The translations under genes and the position numbers were made by a program. This document shows positions 1 to 12,865 of a stretch of 64,000 bases of DNA, piece after piece. The DNA lies in contig OY987248.1 in the NCBI GenBank assembly GCA_963920765.1, forward strand, positions 12,682,539 to 12,746,538, read 5' to 3'. The stretch's first letter is position 1; each line of letters begins with the position of its first letter. Under the pieces are notes generated by a model, which had not been told where the DNA came from, made no database searches, and saw only the letters and a program-made list of their open reading frames with translations. The DNA is from Ulota crispa. Its lineage: Eukaryota; Streptophyta; Bryopsida; Orthotrichales; Orthotrichaceae.

Positions 1-737
1 AATGAGCGGAAATATTTCCCTCAAGTACTTAATAGTCCAAGGCATGATCCTACAATTGGATTTTTGATAAAAACAATTTTACTACCTTTCTATTCATTGA
101 CCTAGAAGTGGCAATTTTCAATGACTTTTGCAAAAAATAGGGCTCAGTCCTTTAGGGGTCAAGCATGCATGATATGGCACTCCATCTTTGGGGAATGGTG
201 TTTCATGAGCAGGGATCCATGAGTAGTGAACAAAGACTTTTTTGTCAAAATAAGAAATTTCACCTATAATCGTGGACATAGGGACCTATAACTGTGTATT
301 ATTTAAAGTATCATATCTTCAAAAACCTGCTATTCATTTAATTATTTCATTGATTTTGAAGTGAGGATTTGTTCCTACTCGTAGAATCTTGAATCCTCGC
401 TCATGACTCATCATTTTACGCTCACCAAACAGCGTCATCTTGTAGGACCTATTATCATTTTGCATGGAGACTTTGGATAGTAAGAGGTTATTACTATTAC
501 TTGGCTTGAATTGGTGTTGTGTCTTTTATACTGATTTTCTTAAGATTTAGGATTTCTCTTGCACCCAACTAGAATGGAAAGTTGTACATTACAAACACCA
601 TATGCAATGAAATTTTATATTTTACATTATTGGATTATTTTGAGACATTGCAAGGTGTTGGCACAAGAGTTCTAAACCTTTAAAGGATGCATCACAAGAT
701 TTTGTAGTCAATTTCAAATTTCTTTCTTTTGAGTCCA
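1..737. other. AT-rich intergenic, no gene seen
   Basis: No coding region, terminal inverted repeat or RNA gene was recognised. The sequence is AT-rich with many short A and T runs, like decayed transposon DNA elsewhere in the window. Confidence 0.5.
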
Positions 738-780
738 TTAACCCCTAAATGCCCGAGGCACCAGATTTTGGTGTCCAGAA
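738..780 (+). mobile_element. Left end of a TTAA element (B-like end)
   Basis: TTAA at 738-741 is followed by CCCCTAAATGCCC and a GGCACC/GGTGTCC pairing motif, nearly identical to the left ends of the B elements at 31329, 50967 and 60900. The sequence further in differs from B, and no matching right end was found, so only the end is annotated. It is either a different subfamily or a solo/truncated end. Confidence 0.5.
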
Positions 781-1159
781 AGACATGGGGCAACTTCAAG
801 ACCTTTTTGAAAGTGCAGATTTTAATATTTTGGATTTTTTTTCAAAAAGTTGCAACTTGAAGTTCTCTTCATCATTCAATTGAATTTTTTTGCAAATTAC
901 AATCCAACAAAAAAAATTCAGAGGCTTAAGTACAAGCATGCTTTTTTGCAAAATGAATAGTGCCATACGGTAACCTCTTAAAAACTACCACATCATCAGA
1001 AGGGGCAGCAATTCAAAAATAGAAAGAGACAAGAAATCAAGGACCTAGGATTCCAGTATGTCAAAATTAGTTCAATCCATGCACCTTCCGGTTCAATTCC
1101 CATTTGCCAAGAAATTAAAAACACATGGTGCAATATTGGGAACTTTGTTGGAAATAACA

Positions 1160-2106
1160 TAACCTCATCGTGTAAGGGGACCAAAGTGTCTTCTAATAGT
1201 CTAGTAGTCTAATATGAAGTGCTGTAACTTTTGCATCTATTGTCTAAATTCAATCAAACTTGTAGGTAAAGTTGCATATACTAGTCTAATTTTTATGGTA
1301 AAACTTTCAAATTAATTTCAAATATGTTGAGTTTGTGAAAGCCACTTAAAATTCACAAGTTCAATTTGAGTTTAATTCACCATACTACATTGTAATGGTT
1401 GCAACTTTAGGGGCTTTTATCTTTATCATCAAATGTTTGTTTTCAATCAAATTTGTTGGTCTTTGTTCCCCTTAAAGTCTAGTGATTGTAGTAGAATTTT
1501 CATGTCAATCCAAGTTGTTTTGAATGTTTGGGAACTACTCAAAGTTCAAAATTCACACATTTTTGCATTACAATGAGTTCTAGTGGCTTATAACTTCATA
1601 CAAAGTCTCCTTTCAATTATTTTTTTGTTGGAAATGTTGCACATACTAGTCTAGGTGTTCTTAAAATTTCATATCAATCCAAATTATGATTGAATGAGAA
1701 GTATTTTAGAAAAGGGGGTTTAGCCATAGAGGTGGTTTTTTGCTACTTTATTCATTGTTATTTGACATTTCAAAACAATTTTGCAGACACACTAAGTCTA
1801 AATAGATAATTTCTTTTACTGATGTGTTTGTTTACCAATTTTGAATCACTTTACAATTTAAATATTTTTCATTTGAGTAGGTTTAATAACCAAATTTCAC
1901 CCCAAATGTGTTCTTAAGAAAATTCTACCATCTTTTTTCCAACACTAAAACATTATAATCTTCCAATCTATGTGGTCAAATGACCCCAAATTTGATCCAC
2001 ATCATTTGCAACACACGCTACAAGATTGTATAATTCAGATTTTCATACTTTCATAACATTTGAGGATGCTTTCAGGCATGTTTGGAACTTAGGCAATGAG
2101 CGGTGA
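1160..2106 (-). mobile_element. Z2, decayed ~950 bp TTAA element
   Basis: An inverted copy of Z1 (52134-53121). The left end reads ATAACCTCAT and then matches the reverse complement of the right end of Z1 (GTAAGGGGAC and on). The interior aligns along its length, for example around 1960-2000 against 52255-52300. The right end (2088-2106, AGGCAATGAGCGGTGAA) is a mutated CAATGAGGGGTTAA. Both terminal TTAA motifs are mutated, so this copy is older than Z1. No open reading frame is present: it is non-autonomous. Confidence 0.7.
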
Positions 2107-3055
2107 ACCCTCAAACTAGTGTTTTTTTTTTGGGCAATTGAAGGCCCAATTGCCTCAAAAAAAAAGGTGAGCTTCAAACCTATAGAAAAAAAAGGGGGGA
2201 ACTTTTTCAAATATTACCAAATTACAAAAATGAAAATTGCATTGCAAACTAGGCTTCTACAAAATTCATGTCAAATTGAAAATTGATGCCATCACTTTAA
2301 AATTATTTGAGGAGTTGCCTAATCCAATTCCATGCAATAACTAAGTAATGCCAATGATTATTTGGATATTTTCAAAAAAATGTCAATGCATATTTTTTGC
2401 CTACAAAAAAAATCCATGCATAGGGGTCACCTTCAACTCCAACCAAAAGTAGGATGGAGCCTGCAAGTTACAAACCATTTTCAAAGAATGCCACAAGCAT
2501 TGGTCGGAAAACCAAGAAAAAAATCCGTGTCTATCCAGCAATTTGTACCAGGTCAATGGATGCTTTTAAAATTTCTGTACTCACAATCAAAAGCAGTTTT
2601 TTCTATTTTTATGTATGATTATCTCTATTATAAACAACTTGACCTAGGTAATTGAACTCTGTGACAACTTGATCGAACATTGTTAAAACGTGCCTTTTAG
2701 TAGAACTATGAAAACCAAAGTATGTGAAAAAAATTCAAAATAATTTTTGGTTCATTAAGTCCTTGAGAAACTGAACTTGCAGAATAAAGCAAACATCTTT
2801 ATCAGAACTCTCAGCAAGTAGCACCACACACGGGTCACTCAAAGGCCTAGAAAGGAGTGGTTACAAAACAAAACCAAGGCACCAACTGCTCACTCAGACT
2901 ACCCAACAATTCCAAACTCGCACTTGCAAAGAACGAAAACCAGCTACACCACAGACAAGTTCAAGAAATTAGAAAAAGATTAAAAAAAACAAAGTGAAAA
3001 AAAAGAAAAGGAGCAAAAATGATGATAGAAGAATTGTTCACAACAAATCTCAGAC
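2107..3055. other. 3' flank of the glucanase gene
   Basis: No second gene is visible. An open stretch at 2362-2655 has no recognisable protein features and AT-rich, repeat-like composition. The 3' untranslated region of the minus-strand glucanase should lie in the upper part, below 3056. No clear polyadenylation site was picked out. Confidence 0.45.
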
Positions 3056-5449
3056 TCAGGAGGAAAGAAATGAGGATCCTACAATTGCAGCCGCAGCAAC
3101 AGAAAGCATGAAGAGTTTTTTGAAGGTAGCGGGCACCGGTGGGGATGCAGCACCGGAGTTGGAAGGGGAGCCAGGGGGGGAGGGAGTGCCGGGGGAGGAG
3201 GCCGCAGGGTTGACGCCGAGGATGAAAGTGCAGGTGCCGAGCGAGGGGTCGGTGGTGACCACCTGCGCCAGCCCGTCGAAGTTGCAGGCGACTGGCTGCT
3301 GGCTGTTGAACTGGTAGTACGTGTTGAAGGCGTAGGAGGCGTTCTGCTGCAGCGTCAAGCCACCGCACGAGCCTCCGTTGTACAAGGGCGTGCAGTCCGC
3401 GTTCGAACACGCGTAATCCAGGTTGGCTGGTAAGGTGGTCAAGTCCGTGACGCTGGGGTTCAGTATACACCACTGCTTGGGTAAGTATGGCACATTCTTC
3501 GATCGCACCAGCTGTGTCTGGGCCCCGTTTGTACCCACCCCACCTGCACAGTCCATACCAACAACCAAAAAAAACCCCAATCATGAGAACCCAGAAATTT
3601 CAAAAGTTCAATATCCACCATAATCTCTAGCAGGAATATGAAAACATAACCCTCCTTGGACTAAATGAAGTCCATGTAGTAATGGAAATAGGTTATTATG
3701 GTTGAAATACAAGTCGTTGCGAGAGCAAATCTACATCAAGAGAACGTAAAAAGGTAGAGCACAAACCAAACAATAAGGATTTGAACAATGAGAAGTTTTG
3801 GAAGTCACTCACTACAACGGTACAACCACATACAGTTAAAAATCTTTGTTGGGGCTTTCTTAGGAATCATCAACGACATTCTCTAACATCGTGCACAATC
3901 GTCAGTCATGTCATTCAAACTGTCTATGTCGAGCTACTCGTTTTAAGACCTTCAATTTCGAAAGTGTATTCTCTGTTTAGGGTTCAGGGGGCATAAGAGT
4001 TGATCCACCTCGGAATTTGGGCTAGAAAGTGCAATCTTGTTGTAGCTGCTAAACCCTTCCTCACTTGATGAATCTAGAAAAGGGAAAAGAGAGAGTGAGT
4101 GAGTGGAGTACCTGTAAGGTCGAGGGGGTACTTGATGGAGCCATCGAAGTTGAACACACCCCAGTGACGTTCAAAGTTGCCAGGGAGAGTGCTCTTGGCA
4201 TTCTCATCCAGCAAGCTGAACACATAAGCTTCTAGTTTTCCAGGTCTGGCAGGGGTACCGACGCCGCTCTCCAAGTGGTTCACCAGCTGCTGATTGAACA
4301 GCTGGGCGAGAGTGACGTTGGCGTACGGAGCGCCATCCGTGGGCCACCCGATTTCGCCGACACTGATGAGCATGTTGGGGTAGCCGGCGTTAGTCAAGGC
4401 ACTGACCAGCCCATCGTAGCTGGCGTCGAAGACGTTGTAGTAGGTCTTGGAGCCGTCGATGACGGGGTTGGGGTATTGCGGATTGAAGAAGGCGTACTCG
4501 AGAGGGAAGCCCGTGGTCAGCACGAGCGACAGGAACGGGTAGAAGTTGATCACAAACGGCGAGTTGGTGCTGTCCAACGCTGCCACGATTTGCAGCATCA
4601 GCGCCGCCAGGTCGGAGCGGAACGTCTGCGCCGACGGCACTGCGGCGTCGCTCAAAACGTCCGCGTTGCACGGTATTACGGCTTTCACCGTGGCGCCCAG
4701 TCCCGCTGCTGCGAGAGCCGCTTGCACGTTCTTCAACGCCGGCAGCGTCACGTCTATGAATTGGCCGTTGTAGCCGTTCAAAAACGGCTCATTTCCAACT
4801 GCTACAGACCTGAAAACCCCACCAGACCAAACCCAAAAAAATTATCAACTTCAGTCAGTTTTTGAGATTAGAACATGTAAAAACACCATCAATGCGTTCA
4901 ATGCTATGAAATTTTAGGTTGATGGCGATTCTGGCACAGCATGAAAACGGAATGGATTGGATTGGATTGGATTGGATTGGATTAGGGGGGGAGGGGGGGA
5001 GGGGGGGGGGGGGTGTACGTGATATTGACTCCGCCGCTGCCCATGTGCGCGGTGACGTTCTGCTGCACCCACGCGGCCGCGGCACCGGCGGTGTTCGCCA
5101 TGGCCGCGAGCTCGTCGTTGGTAATGGCCACCATGACTTGCAGATTGGTTCCCCTCATGGAGCTGATCACGTCAGAATTCGCGTCGAACAGCTTCACCTT
5201 CACAAGGCTGTTGTCCTTGAGCATCTGCACGACGATACTGTTGGGCAGCGGGTCGCTCGATATGGTGCCCCAGTTCACGCCCACCTCCGCCACGGCCAAT
5301 TCCAGCCCCCACCCCATGCAACCCACGAGGAGCAATATCGCTCCTAGTGCCATAGCCATAGCCATGGCACTCCTCCTCACTACTACGCGATCGAACGAGC
5401 TCGCAATCAGGGCTGCTGTCGCCGTCGTCGTCGTCGTCGTCTGCTGCAC
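3056..5449 (-). CDS. GPI-anchored GH17 glucan endo-1,3-beta-glucosidase with X8 domain
   Basis: Hydrolyses beta-1,3-glucan (callose) at the cell surface or wall; GPI-anchored GH17-X8 members often act at plasmodesmata. Exons in transcript order: 5449-5019, 4809-4112, 3543-3056. The joins keep frame (AC+G, G+GT) and use GT-AG introns; the product is 538 aa. A second ATG at 5365 begins a cleaner signal peptide (MAMAMALGAILLLVG), so either Met could start it. The GH17 domain opens with VGVNWG. The acid/base Glu is E151 in VAVGNEPF and the nucleophile is E296 in SVGEIGWPT. The X8/CBM43 domain begins at W401-C402 and keeps six cysteines (WC, AC, DC, SC, AC, TC). A Ser/Pro-rich linker and a hydrophobic tail (AAAAIVGSSFLSS) form a GPI-attachment signal. 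All key residues are present and no break is seen. The family call is firm; the plasmodesmal role is inference. Confidence 0.93.
4951..5013. repeat. (GGATT)n repeat and G-runs in glucanase intron 1
   Basis: Repeated GGATT units lead into runs of 7, 7 and 13 G separated by single A. They lie inside intron 1 (4810-5018). On the coding strand this is a C-rich tract starting about 5 bases after the splice donor at 5018-5017. The G-rich strand fits a G-quadruplex pattern. Confidence 0.85.
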
Positions 5450-6267
5450 GAGCTCAATCGCTGCAACATGCTTTTTAGAAGAAAGAGAAGGAGAAGAGGT
5501 AGAGTACTACTGCCCCGCATCGGCGAGACCTCACATCCTCGCCCATCGTCGCCGACACTGGTGTGTAATGGGTCCTTCAGCCGGCCAACAGAGTGCGAGT
5601 GCGACAAGGCCCACGGAGCAGGACGGCAGGACGATCACCGCGACACAGTTGGGCTGTGACCCAGCCCAGCCTCCCACTGCTTGCTTGCTTGGTTGCCCAG
5701 GCTGGCCGGTTCTCGCTCTTGCGTTGCTGATGCTGATGCTGTCCCGATTGCCAGAGGTGGATTAAGTTATGTGCTGCAAATGCAGTGAGCGAGTTCAGAA
5801 GGAGATACTAGCTGAGGAACCCAATGCAATTGCCGCGGAGCACGGCAGCTAAATTAAGTAAAATCCGAATCGAGGAGGGGGTGTCGCGGGGACGACGACG
5901 AGGACGCCCTGGGCTTTGCCTGCGGGGGATGGAAGGGGAGGAGGCGCTTTTGTGGCGGCCCCTTTGGCAGTAGCTGCCTGTGCCTGTGTGTCTGTCTCCT
6001 GGTGCTGCTAGCGCTCATGCTTCTGCCGCTGGCCTGGCCGGACCTTCTCCGTCCCCCGCTCCCCCCTCGAGTGCCGGTCTTCCCGGTCTTCCTGCCCGCG
6101 TGGCGGTTCCCTGTTCACTCTCACCCCGTGGGCCCCACGCCTCGCTCGGGGACCAATATGGACCAAATTGGGTGGGTTCTGAAGAGCATCCAAAGAAAGC
6201 AGCGGAATCCTTTCAGTGCATTGGGTCGAATAGGACAGACTAAACTTGGAGGGGACTTAACGACTAC
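5450..6267 (-). promoter_or_regulatory. GC-rich 5' flank of the glucanase gene
   Basis: This GC-rich, CpG-bearing stretch contrasts with the AT-rich surroundings and lies directly upstream of the minus-strand glucanase start. It probably holds the promoter and 5' untranslated region. Open frames on both strands here reflect GC content; none shows a recognisable domain. No TATA box could be assigned with confidence. Confidence 0.4.
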
Positions 6268-7445
6268 ACTAAATAGTGCAGTTGCCGGGTTGCCCATTCT
6301 AATTTATTAACATTTCACACTATTCAAATATTTACTAACTTTTGTCAATAATTTTTGTGATAAACAATGGAGGAAGGAAACAAAGGTTGCCCTTTTTCCT
6401 TGAGCGCCCAAGTCATATTCATTCAAATCCATACCCTTGTGTACTTAGTTCAATAAAAGTATTACCTAAGTAGAGTCAAATAGCTTGGATTTTTTTTGAG
6501 TGGTAGTAGACACATGCGTGGAGGTACTTAAAAAAGTACAAGTCTTTTGACTTTACCATTAAGAAGAGAATAAGAGTCAAACATGAACAATTTTCAAAAT
6601 TGAGCAACCACATAGTGGTCGTTGGGGCTCTCAGGGGTTAACAAAAATGGCCAAAGTCAAGGAGTAGGGAAGTTAGAATTTTAGACATAATGAGAAATTA
6701 TTGTAGCATAAAAGAGAGTTGCATTCTCCTCCAAGTGGCTAAGGGTGAGTCATGCGGTAACTTTGTTAAAGTAAGGCAACCTAATTGTTACGGCAACCTA
6801 AATGCACTATTTAGAGTATACTAAATAGTGCATTTAGGTTGCCCCATACTAATTTCTTGACATTTTACACTATATGAACATTTGATATTGCAATATATTT
6901 CATTAGTAATGACTCCAATAAACATTTTTTGGAGTCCTAGAAACAACAATGATGTTGACAAGAAACAAATTAGTGGCTTCCTCGCCGTGAATCATGTGAA
7001 ATCCTAGTATCTAGATAATTGCATGCACCTCCACATGTTCAAGCAATGAGCCATGAGGTAACTTTTCAAGGTGAGGCAATCTAATTGTTAAGGCAACCTA
7101 AATTCACTATTTAATGTACACCAAGTAGTGCATTCAAGTTGCACCATACTAATTTCTTGACATTTCACACTATTTAAATATTTACCAAGACTATATCAAC
7201 ATTTGTTAATAATCACTGCGGTAAACAATGGAGGAAGCAAGCAAGGGTTAGGGTCAGCAATGAGCGCCAAAGCTAGGGGGCATGGAAGTTGGAACTTTAG
7301 ACAAAATGAGTAATTATTGTAGCATGAAGAGAGTTGCATGCTTGTGTACGTGGCCAAGGGTGAGTCATGATGAAGTAAATCTCCCAAGGTAAGGTAACCT
7401 AATTGTCAAGGCAATCTAAATGCACTATTTGGTGTATACCAAAAA
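6268..7445. repeat. Q array: tandem palindrome-linked ~310 bp units
   Basis: At least three related units are bounded by GGCAACCTAAATGCACTATT and its reverse complement, at about 6268-6814, 6821-7124 and 7131-7433. The junction at 6792-6843 is a perfect palindrome with 23-base arms and a 6-base spacer. The interiors share blocks such as TTTCTTGACATTTCACACTA and AAACAATGGAGGAAG. The first unit is longer (about 550 bp) and may hold an insert at about 6460-6640. A further copy lies at 44226-44600. These behave like MITEs with 23-base inverted ends arranged head to tail. Confidence 0.75.
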
Positions 7446-8179
7446 TTGTATATAGGATGCTTTACCCTCAAAATACCTCATGACTCTTTGTTTGACAATT
7501 TGGAAGTGTATGCAATCCTCTAGAAATTAGGATTTTACATAGTTTATTGCCTAGAATTGGATCATTTCTATAGTATCATTGTTATTGCCATGTCTTTATT
7601 GTTTTATAAAAAAAATTATTACAATAATTATTGATGAGAATTAGTGTAGTGATGAAAATTATTGTAGCATCAAGAAGTGTTTATATAGGGCAAAATGTGT
7701 TGAAATTAATGTGGGGCAACCATATGCGATATTTGATATAGTGGAATTCAACTCATTTCAAGTTTTGTTGGCCTTGGTTTCAAGTATCAAGACACTCAAT
7801 CCAAAAATTTGCTTCTTACGAAGAGTGGTGTTCTATTCTTGAGTTTTGTTGGTATGATATGAAGGAGTCTTTGACATTGTTTGAGCAAAGCTCGAAGTTT
7901 TTCATTTTAAACTTTAAGAGACATAGTATTCTTCTCTCTCCATAATGGAAAAACAACGTTGTTTGCTGAATGATATTTTTAAAGTTTACTTTCATTGCTT
8001 TTCATCCATATACAAGTGAAATTTTCATCCAAAATAAAACCACGTGAATACAAAAACAAAGGGATATTCTTCGAGTGTCATGTGCTTAGAATCTAAGAAA
8101 CTCTTATAGTTAGGTTTTGAACAAGCTAGTCAAGGATGAAGGAAATAGGGCTTTTACAAATTAATACAAGAAAGGAACT
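7446..8179. other. Intergenic with weak Q-like relics
   Basis: No gene. A stretch near 7660-7740 resembles the block preceding the palindrome at 44200-44280 (TTTATATAG..., GTGGGGCAACC), so decayed Q sequence extends here. Confidence 0.35.
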
Positions 8180-8530
8180 CAAAAATGATATTTGGCAATA
8201 AAACAACAGGTGTTGTCATAGAAGATTATTGGCATTAGATTGAATAACAAAAGTTTGGCAACAAATTGTACAACAATAGTTTGGCAATACAATGGACAAG
8301 GGTAGTTTGGCAACAAATTATATAACAAAACTTGTGTGAGATAATAGAATATTGACAAATGATTGGACAACAACTATGGTGTCATGCAAGAGAATGTTGA
8401 CAATGGATTGGGAGGCAATTGTTATGTTGTGTAATGGACTATGGGCATTGAATTGGACAATGATTGTTGTGTCATGCACAAGAATATTGGCTGCAAACTA
8501 GACAACAATTGTCTTGTCATGCAATCACAT
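8180..8530. repeat. Degenerate short tandem repeat
   Basis: Variants of GTTTGGCAACAAATTGTACAA and then of TTGGACAACAATTGTTGTGTC recur at roughly 30-70 bp spacing. This is a degraded minisatellite-like stretch with no coding content. Confidence 0.5.
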
Positions 8531-10014
8531 TGAAACAAAGAAGATCCTTGTCTAAAACTTCAAATTTTTTAGCATATGTTTAATATGACACCCCAACTCC
8601 CTTCTTGAAATAAGTTGTAAATGCTCTCTTGAAAAAAATTCCTAAATCATTAAAAAGAAACACTTAAAGTACATGATAGACTAATATACAATGATGGTAA
8701 GTTTACCGCTATAATAAATATAGAAATTTATAATTGTGTGATTTAGAGTTTGTTTTAAGTAATTGTAATGCATACAGATATTTGTAATATATTGGATATT
8801 TGGATTTATGTTTTGTTTCAAAGCAAGGATAGAAACATCATGTTATCTCATAAAATATCAATATTAATAAGAATTTTATTTTTAAATCCAACATAAGCAT
8901 TTGAGCCATGTTTCCTATAATAAATTTGTTTTGTTTTATTTTTGTTTAATCTTGTTGGCAATTGAAAAGAGCTCAAAATTCTTTGAGAATATTTTCTTTG
9001 AACATCAAATTGAACAAACCACAAAACTCAAAATCAAAATTGTTTCTATGCTCAAATAGATACAAGCTATTATGTTAATCAAGTGTACATTCGAAGCAAG
9101 AATCCATATGAGTTAGTTTTACAACAAGCTAGCAACTAGTTGTGTCTTCCTTCTATACCAAACGCCATATTCATTAAATTGGGAAAATCAAATTCCCAAG
9201 TTATACTTCACCTTAAACCCAACTTTTCTCTCTAAACCGTTTAAACACCAGATTTAAAGGTATCAAATTCGGTTTGAGCCACTGAGATTTTTTCCCTCAC
9301 AAATTCCTCCTCTCAAGTGAGGACACACGTACCCAAGAAGACGGTGCTGAAACCTAGAGCTCAGTTTAGGGTGATCACCTTAAACCTAGTTTATTCCCAA
9401 AATGGACGTTTCTTCCCAAATTAACAAATATGGCATTACCACTCTTGAGTCTAAATTTTGTTCTATCTTTGAGCTTCTTAAATGGTGAAAAATAGAATGT
9501 CAATAGTCTCAAAATTAAACCCAAAAGAAACTTTTCCTAAACTCTTCAAAAAGACCCACACTGTTGATACTTGCATGACCACTAGGACCTAGTAATAACT
9601 AAAGAAAATATCCAAACACTTTTTTTTTCTTTTGTTTGGGCAAAGAGCCGTCATCAACATTTTTTATAAACAAATGTTTTTACCGATCTATAATAAGTGA
9701 AACAACCCCAAACGTGGGAAATTGCTAGCATTCTACTTAACAACAAAGGACTTGATTCCGTAATCTTTGAAGGTTTGATGGTCAAACCTTTTTCCATACA
9801 TGTCAAGCCATCTAAATGACACCATATTGTAATGTAAGATTTCATTTCAATCCTCACTTCAAAAAATACATCGAGAAGCTTGTTGGTCTTATCAAAATCA
9901 TACAAATTCCAGAGGGTAGCTAGGTTGCACTAAATTTGGTTTGAGTTAGAAATCATTGTTATACCAATAAACACATACATCGATAACACATATCTTTCCA
10001 AACCAAATAATAAG
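8531..10014. other. AT-rich intergenic, nothing recognised
   Basis: Short open frames (for example 9654-9905 minus) have no recognisable domain and normal AT-rich background. No paired inverted ends were identified. Confidence 0.4.
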
Positions 10015-10321
10015 TAAGGTAGGGCGCTCTAAAAGCGACCCGGCTCTAAAAGCAACATCTAAACTAGAAGTACATTTTATTTTTTCCAATGTACCCAGAA
10101 TGTACATTCTAGGAGGAGGTCGCTTTAAGTGACCATTGGGTTTAAACTTCAAAAATTCATAGCTCATTCTAGAAAGGTTTAAAAAACATGAAACAACTTG
10201 GATTAGATGCCAATTCCATTTTTCTTCCTACCAAAATTTACTGAAAATTGTTTCAAGGAGTTTAACTTCCCCTCAAATGCAATCAGCTCTTAAAAGGTTG
10301 CTTTTAGAGCGCCCTACCTCA
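10015..10321. mobile_element. F, TA-flanked AGGTAG MITE
   Basis: The element is 10017-10319. The left end is AGGTAGGGCGCTCTAAAAGC and the right end its inverted match (GCTTTTAGAGCGCCCTACCT). TA precedes the left end; the right-hand duplication is mutated to CA. At 303 bp with no coding content it is a MITE, probably Tc1/mariner-like if TA is the target. Confidence 0.75.
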
Positions 10322-11277
10322 GTACAACAAAATATTGAATCTACAAAACGGGGGCACCACGGTAGCAAAATTAGTGTAATTTTTCAACCAAGTGAGGAGA
10401 CCACAAACAAGCGTATTTCTCCATGCTTAAACCAAGTATTTATATGGCCCTTAGTTGAAACATTTTCATCATGAAAACAACTAAGTTCTCCAATCCGGAG
10501 GTTCTCTGAGAGTTTGTTTGATGTCTCAAGCTACAAAGTTTCCAAAGGCCTAAGATTTTTTTGCATTTTTCTTTCTTTGTCTGTTTTCTTTTTTCTACCT
10601 AGTGTTTTTTTTTGGGTGCAAATTCATGGTTACTTAAAATGGCAAACTTCTGGTAGGTGTAGGGCGACGTTCAAAAGCTCACCTCCACGAGAAGTCCTCA
10701 TGACAGGAAACACAAAATTAATATATAAATCTTCACCATAATGGATTGGTACGATATAAGACAACATAAAGTAACAAAGACCTAACAACCATATGAGTTG
10801 TTCATAACAATTAAAACTCTTTGTAACTACTGTATATGCAAGAAGGTCTTAGGATAAAATTTACAATAACAATTTGAGGTTGTCTTTTGTCAACAAAAAT
10901 TATTGGCATTCAAAGTCAGCAACTATTTAACATATTTGCCCAAAAAAAATTTGGTTTATGATGTCTTCCACTATGGCTTATGAAAGATGAACTTCACATA
11001 ACTTATTTTCCATTGAAACTTCAGAGAAAACACGGCATTCCGTCAAGTGAGAGGCCGTGCTGAATCAGGCAGGCCGAGATCTTGGATGATTTCTCTGGGC
11101 CGGTATTTCCAAGTCCTCACGTGAGAGGTATCCTGCTTGAGGCTGCCATGATTTGGTCCATTTATTACTGCCCCTGCTGGAATCTCACTCCCTCCATAAT
11201 ATCACCTTCTCAAATATCTCACATCCTCTATTCCCTCATTGAAACCCTACGGAATGGACTGGTCGTAAGTACACAAG
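10322..11277. other. Intergenic, nothing recognised
   Basis: No gene or paired terminal repeat was seen. The open frames at 10514-10741 and 11082-11384 have no recognisable protein features. Confidence 0.4.
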
Positions 11278-11823
11278 TTACCTCAAGGGAAAATATTAAA
11301 ATGTTCCTCAGTTCTTTCAAAATATCAAATATATCCCTATGTTATTTGAAATATAAAATACACCCATCTTTTTGTGTAATATGAATTATATCCCTAGTTA
11401 TCTTTGAAAATATCTATTATACTTAATTTTCTTGGACCTTTTTAGTACAAATTTTTGTAAATTTTGGAATGATAATGAAAATTACAAAAACTAGATGCAA
11501 GTTGAATGTAAGTCAAATCTTGCAAGCAAGTTCTTCAAGCTTTATATAGGGTTTTTGCATTTAAGTTTATTGTAGCCAAAATCATTGCATTGATTGAACA
11601 ACATGTTTTTTTTGCCATGTCTTTGGTACAAATGTGACTTGCAATTTTTTAGTAAAGTGGCACAAGAAAAGTAAGGGTATCAAATGTTTCCAAAGATGAC
11701 AAGGGGTATAGTTGATATTCCTAAACAAAACTAGAGGTATTTTTTATATTTCAACTAATAAAGGGGTATATTTGATTTTTTGAAAGAATTGAGGGGCATT
11801 TTTGATATTTTCCCTTACTTCTA
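11278..11823. mobile_element. L'1, foldback element, probable 9 bp target duplication
   Basis: The element is 11287-11814, with inverted ends GGGAAAATATTAAAATGTTC at the left and the inverted relative (GGGGCATTTTTGATATTTTC, then CCC) at the right. The arms stay similar for about 100 bp. The flanks TTACCTCAA and TTACTTCTA match at 7 of 9 bases, as expected for a Mutator-type insertion. No coding content. Confidence 0.6.
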
Positions 11824-12865
11824 TTGGTGTGATCATGAGATTTTGAATAGTGCAAAATCCCTTCACGCTAATTTGGTGAAAAATTTATAATTTGTATGAA
11901 AACTTGGCATGCTTTCTTACCCTTGTTTTTCAAGTAAAGTTATGGTTACAACCTTTTGTGATCCTTGAAGTAACAAATTGGTAACTTACCAAAAATTTGA
12001 GCCCTCCAAGAGTCCCCAATATTTGATAAAGCAAGCTATTATTTGGAGATGAGGCATGCTAGTGTGAGTACAAAAAAATCACTCATATCTATTGCTCTCT
12101 TGTATGAAGAACCTTAGCCACATGCACAATCCAAAACAATACAAAAGGCATTGCACTCATAAAAATGTAAATATAATAACTAGTCATTATTGAAGAATTT
12201 CACTCATCTATTTCAAATAGAGTAAAATATAATTTTATGGATCTTTTGTGCATTTGTACCCATAGCTTTGTTCAACTAGGATGGCATAACAATATAACTT
12301 TCATAATTGCATTGAACTGAAAGTGTGGGCAAAAATAGGGAATTGGTGATTTGTTTGTTGCAATATGTACATATCTTGAGATACATTTTGAGACTTTGGA
12401 GGAGGCTTTTGGAGGACTCAAATTCTTTCCTAATATATAACGTTTATAATGAAACATTTTTTACACACTCTTTAGTTAAATTCAGTATTTGCAAAACCTC
12501 CTTGGAATTTTGACCACTTGAGTCAAGTTATTTGAAATAGTATTGAGATATTGTAACTCATATTATATTAAATTAACTTATATTATTGTGAACTATTTCA
12601 CTAGTGCATCTTAAAAATTCAACTATTTCTTTGATTTTATGTGAATTAATGCCATTAGTGCAAGGTGCAATAGTTGAGATAACTAGTGTAAGGGAAAAAT
12701 TACTCTCTCTCATATTCGTATCAATATTACATAATCAAAAGCAATAAGCGACTCAACAAATATGAGCAAATTTTAGATCTCTTGCAACCTCAAAGATATT
12801 TATAGTATCACCTTTTCATGAAACATTCACTAATGTTATAATGTCACAAAATCTCATATATGGTC
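11824..12865. other. Intergenic, nothing recognised
   Basis: AT-rich; no gene, RNA or paired repeat identified. The overlapping short frames near 12272-12513 on both strands are not gene-like. Confidence 0.4.

Noticed and set aside
2961-3584. 207 aa minus frame overlapping glucanase exon 3
   Set aside because: It is a second frame of the X8 exon; the frame of 3056-3543 encodes the conserved Cys-rich domain.
4275-4865. 196 aa plus frame opposite glucanase exon 2
   Set aside because: Antisense shadow of a GC-rich coding exon; no domain and no independent start context.
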